The position numbers and the translations under genes were made by a program. A DNA stretch of 64,000 bases, from contig CAVPRS010000003.1 in the NCBI GenBank assembly GCA_963707895.1, forward strand, positions 1-64,000. The letters are read 5' to 3'. This DNA is from Fodinibacter sp963707895. GTDB taxonomy: Bacteria; Actinomycetota; Actinomycetes; Actinomycetales; Dermatophilaceae. Numbering within the stretch: position 1 is the first letter of the stretch; each line of letters begins with the position of its first letter. This document shows positions 54,299 to 63,050 of the stretch, piece by piece. The notes beneath the pieces were generated by a model that saw nothing but the letters and a program-made list of their open reading frames with translations, was not told the origin of the DNA and did not search any database.

Positions 54299-55192
54299 AT
54301 GCTGCCGCGCGACCCGCACCCGGTGACCGGTGATCTGTTCACCTCACCCGTCCCGCCAGGCAGCGGGTGGCCGGGCGACCCGGCCGACGCGTCGACCCCG
54401 GTCGCGGGCACCCCCGCGGCGGTGCGTCGGCTCGCGGCCGGCGCCGACGGCATCCCGCAGCTGCAGGCCCGGATCTCGGTGTGCCGGGCCTGCCCTCGCC
54501 TGGTCCGCTGGCGTGAGGACGTCGCTCGGACGGGCCGTCGGGCCTCGTTCGCCGACCAGCCCTACTGGGGACGCCCCGGGCCGTCGTTCGGGGACCCCGA
54601 CGCCGACGTGCTGCTCGTGGGCCTCGCGCCCGCGGCCAACGGCACCAACCGCACCGGTCGGATGTTCACGGGCGACTCCTCGGGCGACGTGCTCTACGCG
54701 GCGCTGCACCGCACCGGGTACGCGGCAGTGCCGACGTCGGTCGCCGCGGGCGACGGACAGGTGCTCACCGGCATCCGGATCGTGGCCGCCGTGCGCTGCG
54801 CCCCGCCGGCCAACAAGCCCACGCCCCTCGAGCGGGCCACCTGCTCGTCGTGGCTCGAGCGCGACCTGGAGCTCAGCGCACCGCGCCTGCGGGCCGTCCT
54901 GTGCCTCGGTGCGATCGGCTGGGATGCCGCGCTGGCCGCCGCCCGTGGCCTCGGCTGGGACGTGCCGCGGCCGAAACCGCGGTTCGGTCACGCGGCCGAG
55001 GTGACGGTGACGACACCGGAGGGGCGCGGCATCCGAGTCGTCGGCTGCTACCACGTGAGCCCGCACAACACGTTCACCGGGCGCCTCACGCCGGACATGC
55101 TCGATGCCGTGCTGGTGTCGTTGCGGGCGCCCCGAGGCCCTGGGGAACCCGGTGGTGTGGGCGACATCCGGTCGCCTGGTGTCACCGGATGA
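54299..55192 (+). CDS. Family 5-type uracil-DNA glycosylase (4Fe-4S)
   Basis: A 297-residue DNA glycosylase of the UdgB group. Cluster Cys include CRACPRLV near residue 65; motif A is GLAPAANGTNRTGRMFTGD, which lacks the Asp/Glu of family 4, and motif B is HVSPHNTFTGRL. These enzymes remove uracil and some deaminated purines in thermophiles and actinobacteria. The first 45 residues are a Pro-rich extension. Its stop overlaps the next ATG (ATGA). Confidence 0.9.
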   Translation: MLPRDPHPVTGDLFTSPVPPGSGWPGDPADASTPVAGTPAAVRRLAAGADGIPQLQARISVCRACPRLVRWREDVARTGRRASFADQPYWGRPGPSFGDPDADVLLVGLAPAANGTNRTGRMFTGDSSGDVLYAALHRTGYAAVPTSVAAGDGQVLTGIRIVAAVRCAPPANKPTPLERATCSSWLERDLELSAPRLRAVLCLGAIGWDAALAAARGLGWDVPRPKPRFGHAAEVTVTTPEGRGIRVVGCYHVSPHNTFTGRLTPDMLDAVLVSLRAPRGPGEPGGVGDIRSPGVTG

Positions 55193-55755
55193 TCCGGCTC
55201 GACCGACCCCACGTCCGTCTGCACCGCAGCTACCTCGAGGCGCACGACGAGTTCGGCGAAGACCACCGTGACGGCGACGGTGACTGGGTCGAGCCACCCG
55301 ACGCGGGCGGCTACCCGGGCGTGACCTGGACCCGCGAGGAGCTCGACACCCCCGACGGGTTCGCCCGGTTCGTCCAGTGGCGCCTCGACCGGGCCCGCGA
55401 CGACTCCCCGCGCCCCACCGGACACCTACCGGCGACCTTCTACTGGGTCGTCGACGACGCGGATCCCGACACCTACCTCGGCTCGATCGCGGTGCGGCAC
55501 GGCCTGACGCCGTTCCTGCTCGAGGTGGGCGGCCACATCGGCTACTCGGTGCGCCCGAGCGCCCGTCGCCGGGGTGTGGCGACCGAGGCCCTGCGGCAGG
55601 TCCTCCCCCACGCCGCGGCGCTCGGCATCGACCCCGCCCTGGTCACGTGCGACCTCGACAACGTCGCCTCGGCGAGGGTGATCGAGGCCAACGGCGGGGT
55701 CCTCGAGGACGTGCGCGGGACCAAGAAGCGCTACTGGGTGCCGGCCCGCGCCTGA
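55189..55755 (+). CDS. GNAT-family N-acetyltransferase
   Basis: A 188-residue acetyltransferase with the RimJ/RimL-like layout: IRLDRPHVRLHRSYLEAHDEF start, and the acetyl-CoA loop SVRPSARRRGVATEALRQVL. The C-terminus CDLDNVASARVIEANGGVLE is the standard Asn-based motif. The target is unknown. Overlaps the glycosylase gene by 4 bases. Confidence 0.88.
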   Translation: MIRLDRPHVRLHRSYLEAHDEFGEDHRDGDGDWVEPPDAGGYPGVTWTREELDTPDGFARFVQWRLDRARDDSPRPTGHLPATFYWVVDDADPDTYLGSIAVRHGLTPFLLEVGGHIGYSVRPSARRRGVATEALRQVLPHAAALGIDPALVTCDLDNVASARVIEANGGVLEDVRGTKKRYWVPARA

Positions 55756-55793
55756 GCCGCCGGAGGACGCCCCCGTCGTCCTAGGGTGGCGGG

Positions 55794-56780
55794 ATGAGCG
55801 ACTCCACCGGACCTGCCCTCGTCGTCACCCGCCACGGCGGCATCGACGTGCTCGCCGTCGAGCAGCGGCCGGCCCCGGAGCCCGGTGCCGGCGAGGTGCT
55901 GGTCGAGGTGGCCGCGGCCGGGGTCAACTTCATCGACGTCTACCAGCGCGAGGGGGTCTACCCCACGACCCCGCCGTTCGTGGGCGGCAACGAGGGCGCG
56001 GGCACCGTGGTGGCGGTCGGCGAGGGCACCGAGGGCTTCCGCACGGGCGACCGGGTGGCCTGGCCCCAGGGGTTCGGGAGCGCGGCGAGCCACGTCGCGC
56101 TGCCGGCATCCGCCCTGGTGAGCGTGCCCGACGGGGTCGAGCTCGAGACGGCGGCCGCGGTCATGCTCCAGGGCCTCACCGCCCAGTACCTCACCACCAG
56201 CACGTATGCCGTCAGCCCCGGCGACGTCGCGCTCGTGCACGCGGCGGCCGGCGGGGTCGGGCAGCTGCTGGTGCAGCTCGTGCGGGCGCGCGGAGGCACC
56301 GTCGTCGCCACGGCCGGAGGACCCGAGAAGTGCGAGACCGCCCGGGCCGTCGGTGCCGAGCACGTCATCGACTACCGCGCGGTCGACGACCTCGCCGACG
56401 AGGTGCGGCGGGTCACCGACGGACGCGGGGTCGACGTGGCCTACGACGGCGTCGGCAAGGACACCTTCGACGCGTCGCTGGCCTCGCTCAAGCCCCGGGG
56501 GATGCTCGTGCTGTTCGGGGGGGCCAGTGGCCAGGTGCCGCCGTTCGACATCCAGCGGCTCAACCGGGGCGGGTCGCTCTTCCTCACCCGGCCCACCCTC
56601 GGTCACTACCTCGCCACCCGCGAGGAGCTCGAGTGGCGTGCCGGCGAGGTGCTCGGCGCGGTGGCCGACGGCAGCCTGCACGTGGCGGTCGGTGGCCGCT
56701 ACCCCCTCACCGAGGCCGCGACGGCCTACGCGGACCTCGAGGGCCGGCACACCCAGGGCAAGCTCCTCCTCATCCCCTGA
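55794..56780 (+). CDS. qor: Zinc-less quinone oxidoreductase (MDR superfamily)
   Basis: A 328-residue NADPH:quinone reductase-like protein. Domain 1 has GVNFIDVYQREGVYPTTPP and GNEGAGTVVAVGEG; the NADPH fold has VHAAAGGVGQLLVQLVRA; the end is ADLEGRHTQGKLLLIP. No structural-zinc Cys cluster. ATG 55794 lies 38 bases after the GNAT stop. It acts on quinones or enones in detoxification. Confidence 0.92.
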   Translation: MSDSTGPALVVTRHGGIDVLAVEQRPAPEPGAGEVLVEVAAAGVNFIDVYQREGVYPTTPPFVGGNEGAGTVVAVGEGTEGFRTGDRVAWPQGFGSAASHVALPASALVSVPDGVELETAAAVMLQGLTAQYLTTSTYAVSPGDVALVHAAAGGVGQLLVQLVRARGGTVVATAGGPEKCETARAVGAEHVIDYRAVDDLADEVRRVTDGRGVDVAYDGVGKDTFDASLASLKPRGMLVLFGGASGQVPPFDIQRLNRGGSLFLTRPTLGHYLATREELEWRAGEVLGAVADGSLHVAVGGRYPLTEAATAYADLEGRHTQGKLLLIP

Positions 56781-56815
56781 CCTGCGCCCGACTTTTTGCG
56801 GTTGGGGGGCGCGGG

Positions 56816-57172
56816 TCAGCTGCCGGTGGTCCAGAGGACGGCGACCAGCACGTTGAGCACGGCCAGGGCACCGGCGGCGTGGACGAGCTGTGGGCGCGCA
56901 CCCTGCCCCTTGCGCTCCTTCGCGGCGGCGATCTCGGCGCAGGCCACGACTGCGATGGCCACGAGCAGCTTGACGCCGACCTTGGCGTTGTCGACCTCCT
57001 CGTCGTTCGCCTGCACGAGCCCGACGAGGGCGATCCCGGTCACGAGCTGCGCCCGAGCCCCCCACAGCAGGGCCGGTGTCACCGCGCCGCGCGCGACGAA
57101 GACCGCGCTGCCGATGATGGCGGCCATGCCGAGCAGGTGGAGGACGACGAACAGGTTCACCAGGAGATCCAT
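56816..57172 (-). CDS. Small four-helix membrane protein
   Basis: A 118-residue protein with four hydrophobic helices (LVNLFVVLHLLGMAAIIGSAVFV, WGARAQLVTGIALVGLV, VKLLVAIAVVACAEIAAA, HAAGALAVLNVLVAVLW). The VVLHLLGM start resembles actinobacterial integral membrane proteins next to sensor genes. ATG 57172 is preferred over an upstream GTG. No function assigned. Confidence 0.72.
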   Translation of the reverse strand: MDLLVNLFVVLHLLGMAAIIGSAVFVARGAVTPALLWGARAQLVTGIALVGLVQANDEEVDNAKVGVKLLVAIAVVACAEIAAAKERKGQGARPQLVHAAGALAVLNVLVAVLWTTGS

Positions 57173-57197
57173 GCGCACACCCTAGGAGGCTCGCCGG

Positions 57198-57932
57198 TCA
57201 GAGGAGTCGGCGGCCCATCGCCCAGGCGGTGAGCTCGTGGCGCGAGGAGAGCTGCAGCTTGCGCAGCACCGACGACACGTGCGTCTCGACCGTCTTGACC
57301 GAGATGAAGAGCTCCTTGGCCACCTCCTTGTACTGGTAGCCGCGGGCGATCAGGCGCATCACCTCGCGCTCACGGGCCGAGAGCCGGTCGAGCTCCTCGT
57401 CGACCTCCGCGATCTCGCCGGCGGCCGCGCCGAACGCGTCGAGCACGAAGCCCGCCAGCCGCGGCGAGAACACGGCGTCCCCGTCGGCGACGCGACGGAT
57501 CGCGGTGATCAGGTCGCGGGCGCCGATGGTCTTCGTGACGTAGCCCCGCGCGCCGGCCCGGATGACCGCGATGACGTCCTCGGCGGCATCCGACACGGAC
57601 AGGGCGAGGAAGCGCACCGGCGCGCCCGAGCGCGCCTCGACCCCGAAGCAGCCGCGGATGACGTCGACGCCGCCGTTCCCCGATCCGCCTGGAAGGTGTA
57701 CGTCGAGCAGCACCACGTCGGGCTGCTCGGCCCGGATGACGGAGATCGCGGTGTCGACGTCCGGCGCCTCACCGACGAACTCGCACACCGGAACTCTGCT
57801 GGCGGCCATGGCGTCGGCGAGCTCGGCGCGCACGCCGGTGCGGAACATCCGGTGGTCGTCGACGAGCACCACCCGAACCGGGCCGGGCGCTGCCCCTCCA
57901 CCGGTCGTCGCGTTGCTGGTGGTGTTGCTCAT
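57198..57932 (-). CDS. NarL/LuxR-family response regulator
   Basis: A 244-residue two-component regulator. Receiver domain residues 18-150 with the acidic pocket VLVDDHRMF, phosphorylatable Asp in VVLLDVHLPGG and Lys in YVTKTIGARD; the C-terminal HTH is LSAREREVMRLIARGYQYKE followed by VAKELFISVKTVETHVSSVL. Its ATG overlaps the kinase stop. It likely binds the palindrome between the divergent kinase and PspC genes (59290-59301). Confidence 0.93.
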   Translation of the reverse strand: MSNTTSNATTGGGAAPGPVRVVLVDDHRMFRTGVRAELADAMAASRVPVCEFVGEAPDVDTAISVIRAEQPDVVLLDVHLPGGSGNGGVDVIRGCFGVEARSGAPVRFLALSVSDAAEDVIAVIRAGARGYVTKTIGARDLITAIRRVADGDAVFSPRLAGFVLDAFGAAAGEIAEVDEELDRLSAREREVMRLIARGYQYKEVAKELFISVKTVETHVSSVLRKLQLSSRHELTAWAMGRRLL

Positions 57933-59224
57933 GGCGTTCCTCCTTCGATCGGTGGCAGCCGCAGCTCCACCTCGGTCCCGTCGTCGCGCCGCCGCACCTG
58001 CGCCGTGCCCCCGTGCCGCTCCATCCTCCCGAGGATCGACTGCCGCACGCCCAGCCGGTCGTCCGGCACGGCGTCGAGGTCGAACCCTTCGCCGCGGTCG
58101 CGCACGAACGCCTCGACCCCGGTCGGCCCGATCTCGACGTAGGCCGTGACCGGTGTGCCGCCGTGGCGCACGGCGTTGAGCAGGGCCTCGCGCATCGCCT
58201 GGGTGAGTGCGGCGCCGTGCGGCTCGTAGGGCCGGTCGCCGGTCACGACCAGGTCGATGGGCACGCCCTGCAGGTCCTCGACGTCGTGTGCGACCTCGGT
58301 GACCGCGGCGGCGAGGGTCGACTGCGAGCCCTGCGGCCCGGCATACAGCCACGAACGCAGCTCGCGCTCCTGGGCACGGGCGAGCCGCGTCACGGCGGCG
58401 CCGTCGTTCGACTGGCGCTGGATCAGCGCGAGGGTCTGCAGCACCGAGTCGTGCAGGTGCGCGGCGATGTCGGCACGCTCGGTGGCGCGCGCGGCGGCCA
58501 CCTGCTCGCGGCGCAGGTCCCCCCACAGCCGCAGCGCCCACGGCGCCGCGATGATCAGCGCGCCGACGAGGACGGCGATGGCGGCGAGCAAGGCGTCCCA
58601 GACGGCCGAGAACGACTCGCCGCGGGTCACGAGCACGAGGATGCCGGCCACGGTCAGCCCCGCGCCCAACGCCACCCGCATCCAGCCGTAACGGCCCTCA
58701 CCCGAGCCCAGCCACCGCGAGCGCTGGGCGTCGTCGAGGTTGGACCAGGCGACGATGGCCCCGACGGCGATCGTGAACAGCGGCACCAGCACCGAGCCGA
58801 TGACCGACCCGCCGAGCACCGGGGTGAGCAGCACCGCGCCGAGCACGACGAGCACGCCGCCGACGGCGACCACCTGCACCCACTGCCGCCGCTCCGGCGG
58901 GGTCTCGTGGCCGGCCGGCCGGGTGGGGTCGGCGTCGACGTCGCCCTCAGGGGTCAGTGCCCAGAGGAACACGTAGGCGGCGATGCCCGCGCCACCGACG
59001 AGGGTGAGCAGCACGAAGACCCACCGCACGCTGCGCCGGGACACCCCGAGGTGGCGCGCGACCGCCCCGCAGACTCCCGGCGTCCAGCCGCGGTTGCTCG
59101 ATCGGACGAGTGGCGGACGCGGCGGGCGCTGGGCGTGCTGGTACGCGGACGAGCCGGCACCGGCGTCGGGACCGTCGGTCACCGGGCGCGGGTGCGCTGC
59201 TGCGGGCTCGTAGGGAGTGGGCAC
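57929..59224 (-). CDS. PspC-domain sensor histidine kinase
   Basis: A 431-residue membrane kinase. A PspC domain starts near residue 45 (GVCGAVARHLGVSRRSVRWV) and gives the first helices; more helices (GVLVVLGAVLLTPVLG, LFTIAVGAIVAW, and two later) follow. The HisKA_3 helix is DIAAHLHDSVLQTLALIQ with the phospho-His, and the ATPase has MREALLNAVRHGG and DRGEGFDLDAV. Start GTG 59224. With the neighbouring regulator and the PspC/toast-rack protein it forms an envelope-stress module like LiaSR-LiaF. Confidence 0.92.
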   Translation of the reverse strand: MPTPYEPAAAHPRPVTDGPDAGAGSSAYQHAQRPPRPPLVRSSNRGWTPGVCGAVARHLGVSRRSVRWVFVLLTLVGGAGIAAYVFLWALTPEGDVDADPTRPAGHETPPERRQWVQVVAVGGVLVVLGAVLLTPVLGGSVIGSVLVPLFTIAVGAIVAWSNLDDAQRSRWLGSGEGRYGWMRVALGAGLTVAGILVLVTRGESFSAVWDALLAAIAVLVGALIIAAPWALRLWGDLRREQVAAARATERADIAAHLHDSVLQTLALIQRQSNDGAAVTRLARAQERELRSWLYAGPQGSQSTLAAAVTEVAHDVEDLQGVPIDLVVTGDRPYEPHGAALTQAMREALLNAVRHGGTPVTAYVEIGPTGVEAFVRDRGEGFDLDAVPDDRLGVRQSILGRMERHGGTAQVRRRDDGTEVELRLPPIEGGTP

Positions 59225-59289
59225 GCCCCCATCCTGACGCACTGCGAGCGCTGCAGGGGTCGGTCCCGGGGTCGGGTCAGGGGGGGCTC

Positions 59290-59301
59290 AGGGTCGACCC
59301 T
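59290..59301. promoter_or_regulatory. 12-bp palindrome between divergent kinase and PspC genes
   Basis: AGGGTCGACCCT is a perfect palindrome, 38 bases before the PspC-gene ATG and 66 before the kinase start. Its central position suggests the operator of the response regulator. Confidence 0.45.
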
Positions 59302-59338
59302 CATGGCGAGCCGTCCCGCGGCCGACCACGCTGGAGCC

Positions 59339-60724
59339 ATGACGGAGAACCCCACCCAGAGCGTGCCACCGCAGAGCACGTCCTTCCTCGACGACAGCTT
59401 CGCCAGGCTGCGCAGCAGCGGCTACGAACGCGACACCGACAGCCGGTGGTTCGGCGGCGTCTGTTCCGGCCTCGCCCAGCGCTTCGGCGTCGACCCGGTG
59501 CTCATCCGCGCCGCCGCGGTCGTGCTCGCGTTCCTCGGCGGTATCGGCCTGACCGTGTACGTGGTCCTGTGGCTGCTGCTGCCCGACCGCCGCGGCGACA
59601 TCCTCGCCGAGCGCGCCGTCCGCCAGGGCGACGCGGGGCCCATCGCCCTGCTCCTGCTCGCGGCGTTCCTCGTGCTCGGTGGCGTGTTCTCGATCGGCAA
59701 CGGCAACGGGTGGTTCGCGCCCCTGTGGCTGATCCCGGTCGCCGCCATCGGCTGGTTCGTGATCGCCCGCCGCGGCACCGGCACGCCGCAGTCCGGCTAC
59801 GGCGCACCGCAGGTCGGCGTGCCTCAGCAGCAGCCCGGCCAGCCGGCCCCCGTCACCCCTTACGTCACCCCACCCCCGCCCCCGTCAGGAGAGGCCATGT
59901 CGACCCCCACCCAGGCGCCCCCGTATGCCGGCGTCCAGCCCGCCCCGTACCGCGGCCCCCAGCCCGGCACCTACGGCGGTCCGCCGCTGCCCGGCCAGCC
60001 GGGACAGCCGGGCCAGCCCGGCCCGTACGGTGGCCAGCCCACTCCGCCGGTGCCCCCGCGCCCGGTGGGCCCCCCGCCGCCCCCGCGGCCGCGACGTCGC
60101 CGGCCCAGCGCGTTCGTCGGCCTGGTCTCGCTCGGCATCGCCCTCGTGGGCATGGGCCTCGGCGCGGCCCTCGACGACCCGCTCGGCTTCCCGGGCAGCT
60201 CGGCCACCCTCGGCTTCCTCATCGCCCTCACCGGTGTCTCGGTGGTCGTGCTGACCCTCGGCATCAAGGGCCGTGCCTCCGGCTTCAGCGGCTTCCTCGT
60301 CGTGGTCCTCGCCCTGATGCTGGTCGCCGCCTCGGCCGCCTCCCGGGTCGAGATCCAGGACGGCGTCGGGGACCGCAGCTGGACACCCGTGCCCGCCACC
60401 GGACCCACGAGCTTCGAGCTCGGTGCCGGTGACGCCACCCTCGACCTGAGCCGGCTCGACGACACCACCGGCCGGACCACGCCTCAGCTCGTCAGCGTGC
60501 AGATGGGGGCCGGCGAGCTCACGATCCTCGTCCCGAAGGGCCTCGACACCCGGGTCGACGCCAGCGTCGGCATCGGCGACATCACCCACCAGGGCGGCGT
60601 CGGCGGCACCACCGAGAGCACCGGGCGAGACCGCAGCACGTCCACCGTCATCGGCGACCAGCCCGTAGAGGTCATCGTCGACGCCGAGCTCGGACTCGGC
60701 CAGATCACCATCCAGGAGCAGTGA
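59339..60724 (+). CDS. PspC-domain protein with LiaF-like C-terminal sensor domain
   Basis: A 461-residue membrane protein. PspC domain at residues 37-95 (RWFGGVCSGLAQRFGVDP, FLGGIGLTVYVVLWLLLPD), a further helix pair, a long Pro/Gly/Gln-rich linker (residues about 165-245), more helices (FVGLVSLGIALVGMGLG, FLIALTGVSVVVLTLG, FLVVVLALMLVAA), then an extracytoplasmic LiaF/DUF4097-like beta domain (ELGAGDATLDLSRL, VQMGAGELTILVPKGLD, EVIVDAELGLGQITI). It is divergent from the kinase and probably modulates it. Confidence 0.88.
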   Translation: MTENPTQSVPPQSTSFLDDSFARLRSSGYERDTDSRWFGGVCSGLAQRFGVDPVLIRAAAVVLAFLGGIGLTVYVVLWLLLPDRRGDILAERAVRQGDAGPIALLLLAAFLVLGGVFSIGNGNGWFAPLWLIPVAAIGWFVIARRGTGTPQSGYGAPQVGVPQQQPGQPAPVTPYVTPPPPPSGEAMSTPTQAPPYAGVQPAPYRGPQPGTYGGPPLPGQPGQPGQPGPYGGQPTPPVPPRPVGPPPPPRPRRRRPSAFVGLVSLGIALVGMGLGAALDDPLGFPGSSATLGFLIALTGVSVVVLTLGIKGRASGFSGFLVVVLALMLVAASAASRVEIQDGVGDRSWTPVPATGPTSFELGAGDATLDLSRLDDTTGRTTPQLVSVQMGAGELTILVPKGLDTRVDASVGIGDITHQGGVGGTTESTGRDRSTSTVIGDQPVEVIVDAELGLGQITIQEQ

Positions 60725-61207
60725 TGAACACCCCGACCACTCCCCCCACCTCGGACGTCCCGGAGACCCCGGAGGACCCCGGACCCGCAGGACACGCAGG
60801 ACACGCAGGACATGACGAGGGCCACGGACCCCCCACAGGACGGCACCCTCGCCGACGAGGTCTTCGTCGACGACACCGCCACCCGGGCCCTCCCGACGAG
60901 CAGCGGCACGAGCGGCACGAGCGGCACGCCCGTCATGACCGCTGCCGCCCCCACGGCCTCCACGGCCTCCACGACCACCACCACTGCCACGGAGCCCCCG
61001 GAGCAGGAGTGGCTCAAGGGCCCGGCACCGTTCGCCCTCGTGCTCGGCCTGCTCGGTCTCGTGGTCGCCGGCGCGACACTGCTCAGCGAGCTGGCCGACG
61101 TCAACGTCCCCTGGGACGACCTGGGGCCGTGGAGCGTCGTCGCCGCCGGGATCGTCGTCCTGCTGGTCGGCGCGATCGGGCTGCGCAGCAGCCGCGCCCG
61201 AAGCTGA
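60724..61207 (+). pseudogene. Small two-helix membrane protein, probable one-base frameshift
   Basis: ATG 60724 overlaps the PspC stop (TGATG) and opens MNTPTTPPTSDVPETPEDPG, then tandem AGH units, but leaves frame after GHGPP. The downstream frame (QDGTLADEVFVDD ... FALVLGLLGLVVAGATLL ... SVVAAGIVVLLVGAIGLR) joins exactly if a run of six C (about 60829-60834) were five. The rejoined protein has about 160 residues, an acidic start and two helices. An alternative is independent start at ATG 60812. It completes the stress operon. Function unknown. Confidence 0.65.
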
Positions 61208-61224
61208 GTCCGGCGACCGTGTCG

Positions 61225-61887
61225 TCAGGCGAGGTCCACCGCGCGCAACGCAGCCCGGACGCTCGCCACGACCGACACCGACGCCAGGTCGTCGAGCGGC
61301 ACCCACCGCGCGTCCGACGTCGACCCGCCCACGTCGTGCACGACGGGGCGGGTCGGCCGCGGGCAGCGGGCCACGTGCAGCAGCCGCACCGCGTGGTAGT
61401 CCTCGAGCCCGCGCGACGAGCGGCCGACCCAGTGCTGGGTCATCACGTCGACGAGGCGCACCCGGTCGACCACCTGCCCGGTCTCCTCGGCCACCTCCCG
61501 GATGACGGCCTCGGTGGCCGACTCGCCCGGGTCGAGCCCGCCCCCGGGCAGGTTCCACCGCCCCGGCGCACCGGTGTGGTCGGCGAGCTGGGTCAGCAGC
61601 AGTCGCCCCCGGGCGACGACGACGGCGTAGGCGGCGAGGCGCTGGTGCGGGTCGACGCCCAGCCGCTCGGCATCGGTCAGCCCAGGACCCTCCGGGCCCA
61701 GTGGCGGGTCGACCGGCTCGGCCGGGTGCACGGCATACCGCAGGGTCAGGTCACCGCGCACCCCCTCGACGCCCTCGATGTCGCCCTGCCAGCCGCGGGT
61801 TGCGAGCCCGACGGCCGGGTCCTCGCCGTGGGCGAGCACGAAGGTCTCGACCGGGCGCCCGTCCACGACGCCGACGACGGTGATCAC
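61225..61887 (-). CDS. NUDIX hydrolase
   Basis: A 220-residue protein with a C-terminal NUDIX fold. The NUDIX box reads GGLDPGESATEAVIREVAEE followed by TGQV, with the metal-binding Glu residues intact. The N-terminal 75 residues (VVGVVDGRPVETFVLAHGED) are an extension of unknown role. Cleaves a nucleoside diphosphate linked to another group. GTG 61887 overlaps the upstream glycosyltransferase stop (GTGA). Confidence 0.88.
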   Translation of the reverse strand: MITVVGVVDGRPVETFVLAHGEDPAVGLATRGWQGDIEGVEGVRGDLTLRYAVHPAEPVDPPLGPEGPGLTDAERLGVDPHQRLAAYAVVVARGRLLLTQLADHTGAPGRWNLPGGGLDPGESATEAVIREVAEETGQVVDRVRLVDVMTQHWVGRSSRGLEDYHAVRLLHVARCPRPTRPVVHDVGGSTSDARWVPLDDLASVSVVASVRAALRAVDLA

Positions 61888-63014
61888 GGGGTTGCACCCG
61901 CCCGTCGGTACTCGGCCAGCGTCGCGTGGAGCACACCGCTCCAGTCCTGCGCGGGAGGGGTGGCGAGCAGGTGAGCACGCATCCGGGTGCGCAGCGCGGG
62001 GTCGCCCGCCAGGTGGGCCAGCGCGCCCGCGAGCTCGGGGTCGCCGTCGGCCAGCAGCCCGTCGACGCCGTCGACCACGAAGTCGTCGACCCCGGTGCCG
62101 CGGGGGGCCACCACGGGGAGCCCGGCGGCCCGCGCCTCGAGCGGGGCGATGCCGAACGCCTCGAGCCGCGCGGTGGTCAGGTAGACGTCGGCCGACTGGT
62201 GCAGCCGGCGCAGCTCCTCCTTGTCGACCCGCCCGGGCAGCTCGACCCAGTCGAGCCCGTGGGTGCGCAGGTAGCGCTCCATCCGCCGGCGCTGCGGGCC
62301 GGCCCCGACGATCGTCGCGCGCAGCGGAACAGCCGGGTCGAGGAGGCCGCGGGCAGCGCTCAGGACCGCGAGCGTCGCGAGGGGTCGCTTGCGCGTCACC
62401 AGGCGCATGGCCGACACGACGTGCACCGGATGCCGCGTGCCCACCTCGGGGCGCTCGGTCACCGGACGCCACCACGCGGCATCCACGCCGTTTGGCACCA
62501 CCTCGACGGCAGCACCGCGGGCGGCGGCCGACACCCGGGCGGCGGCCATCCGCGACACGCCGTTGAGGGCAACGCCACGCCCGGCCCAGCGGGCCAGGTG
62601 GCCCACCGCCCGGAACACGCCGGTCGAGCGGGCGATGACGCAGTGGAAGGTGGCGGTGACCGGCAGGCCGACGCCCAGGGCGACCGGCACGAGCTCGGTG
62701 GCGAACGGGCTCACCACTCCGAGGTGCGCGTGGGCGACGTCGAAGCCCCCCGCGGCCAGCCGACGACCGATCTCGCGAGGGGCGAACGGGTTCACCGGAA
62801 CTCCGCCCGGGAGCGGGATGGCGAAGCGGTGCACCGTGACGCCGTCGTCGCCGGTCGCGGTGGCACCCCCGCGTTCACCGTGCGGACCGGTGGTCGCGGT
62901 GAACACCTCGACCTGGTGCCCGGCGCGGACGAGCTGGCGGGAGAGGTCGCGCACCTGGCTCTCGATTCCACCCAGCCGCGGCGGGTAGCAGTCGGTGAGC
63001 ATGGCGACCTTCAC
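61884..63014 (-). CDS. GT4-family glycosyltransferase
   Basis: A 376-residue GT-B glycosyltransferase. N-terminal acceptor domain VAMLTDCYPPRLGGIESQVR and HAHLGVVSPFATEL; C-terminal donor domain EVVPNGVDAAWWRP, LVTRKRPLATLAVL and the GT4 signature EAFGIAPLEARAAGLPVVA. It resembles mannosyl- or glucosyltransferases of phosphoinositol or glycolipid synthesis. GTG 63014 used (VKVAMLTDCYPP); an ATG at 63032 adds six residues. Divergent from the PIG-L gene. Confidence 0.9.
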   Translation of the reverse strand: MKVAMLTDCYPPRLGGIESQVRDLSRQLVRAGHQVEVFTATTGPHGERGGATATGDDGVTVHRFAIPLPGGVPVNPFAPREIGRRLAAGGFDVAHAHLGVVSPFATELVPVALGVGLPVTATFHCVIARSTGVFRAVGHLARWAGRGVALNGVSRMAAARVSAAARGAAVEVVPNGVDAAWWRPVTERPEVGTRHPVHVVSAMRLVTRKRPLATLAVLSAARGLLDPAVPLRATIVGAGPQRRRMERYLRTHGLDWVELPGRVDKEELRRLHQSADVYLTTARLEAFGIAPLEARAAGLPVVAPRGTGVDDFVVDGVDGLLADGDPELAGALAHLAGDPALRTRMRAHLLATPPAQDWSGVLHATLAEYRRAGATP

Positions 63015-63050
63015 GAGGCCACAGCCTGCCATGCGCGAGGATGGGCCACG

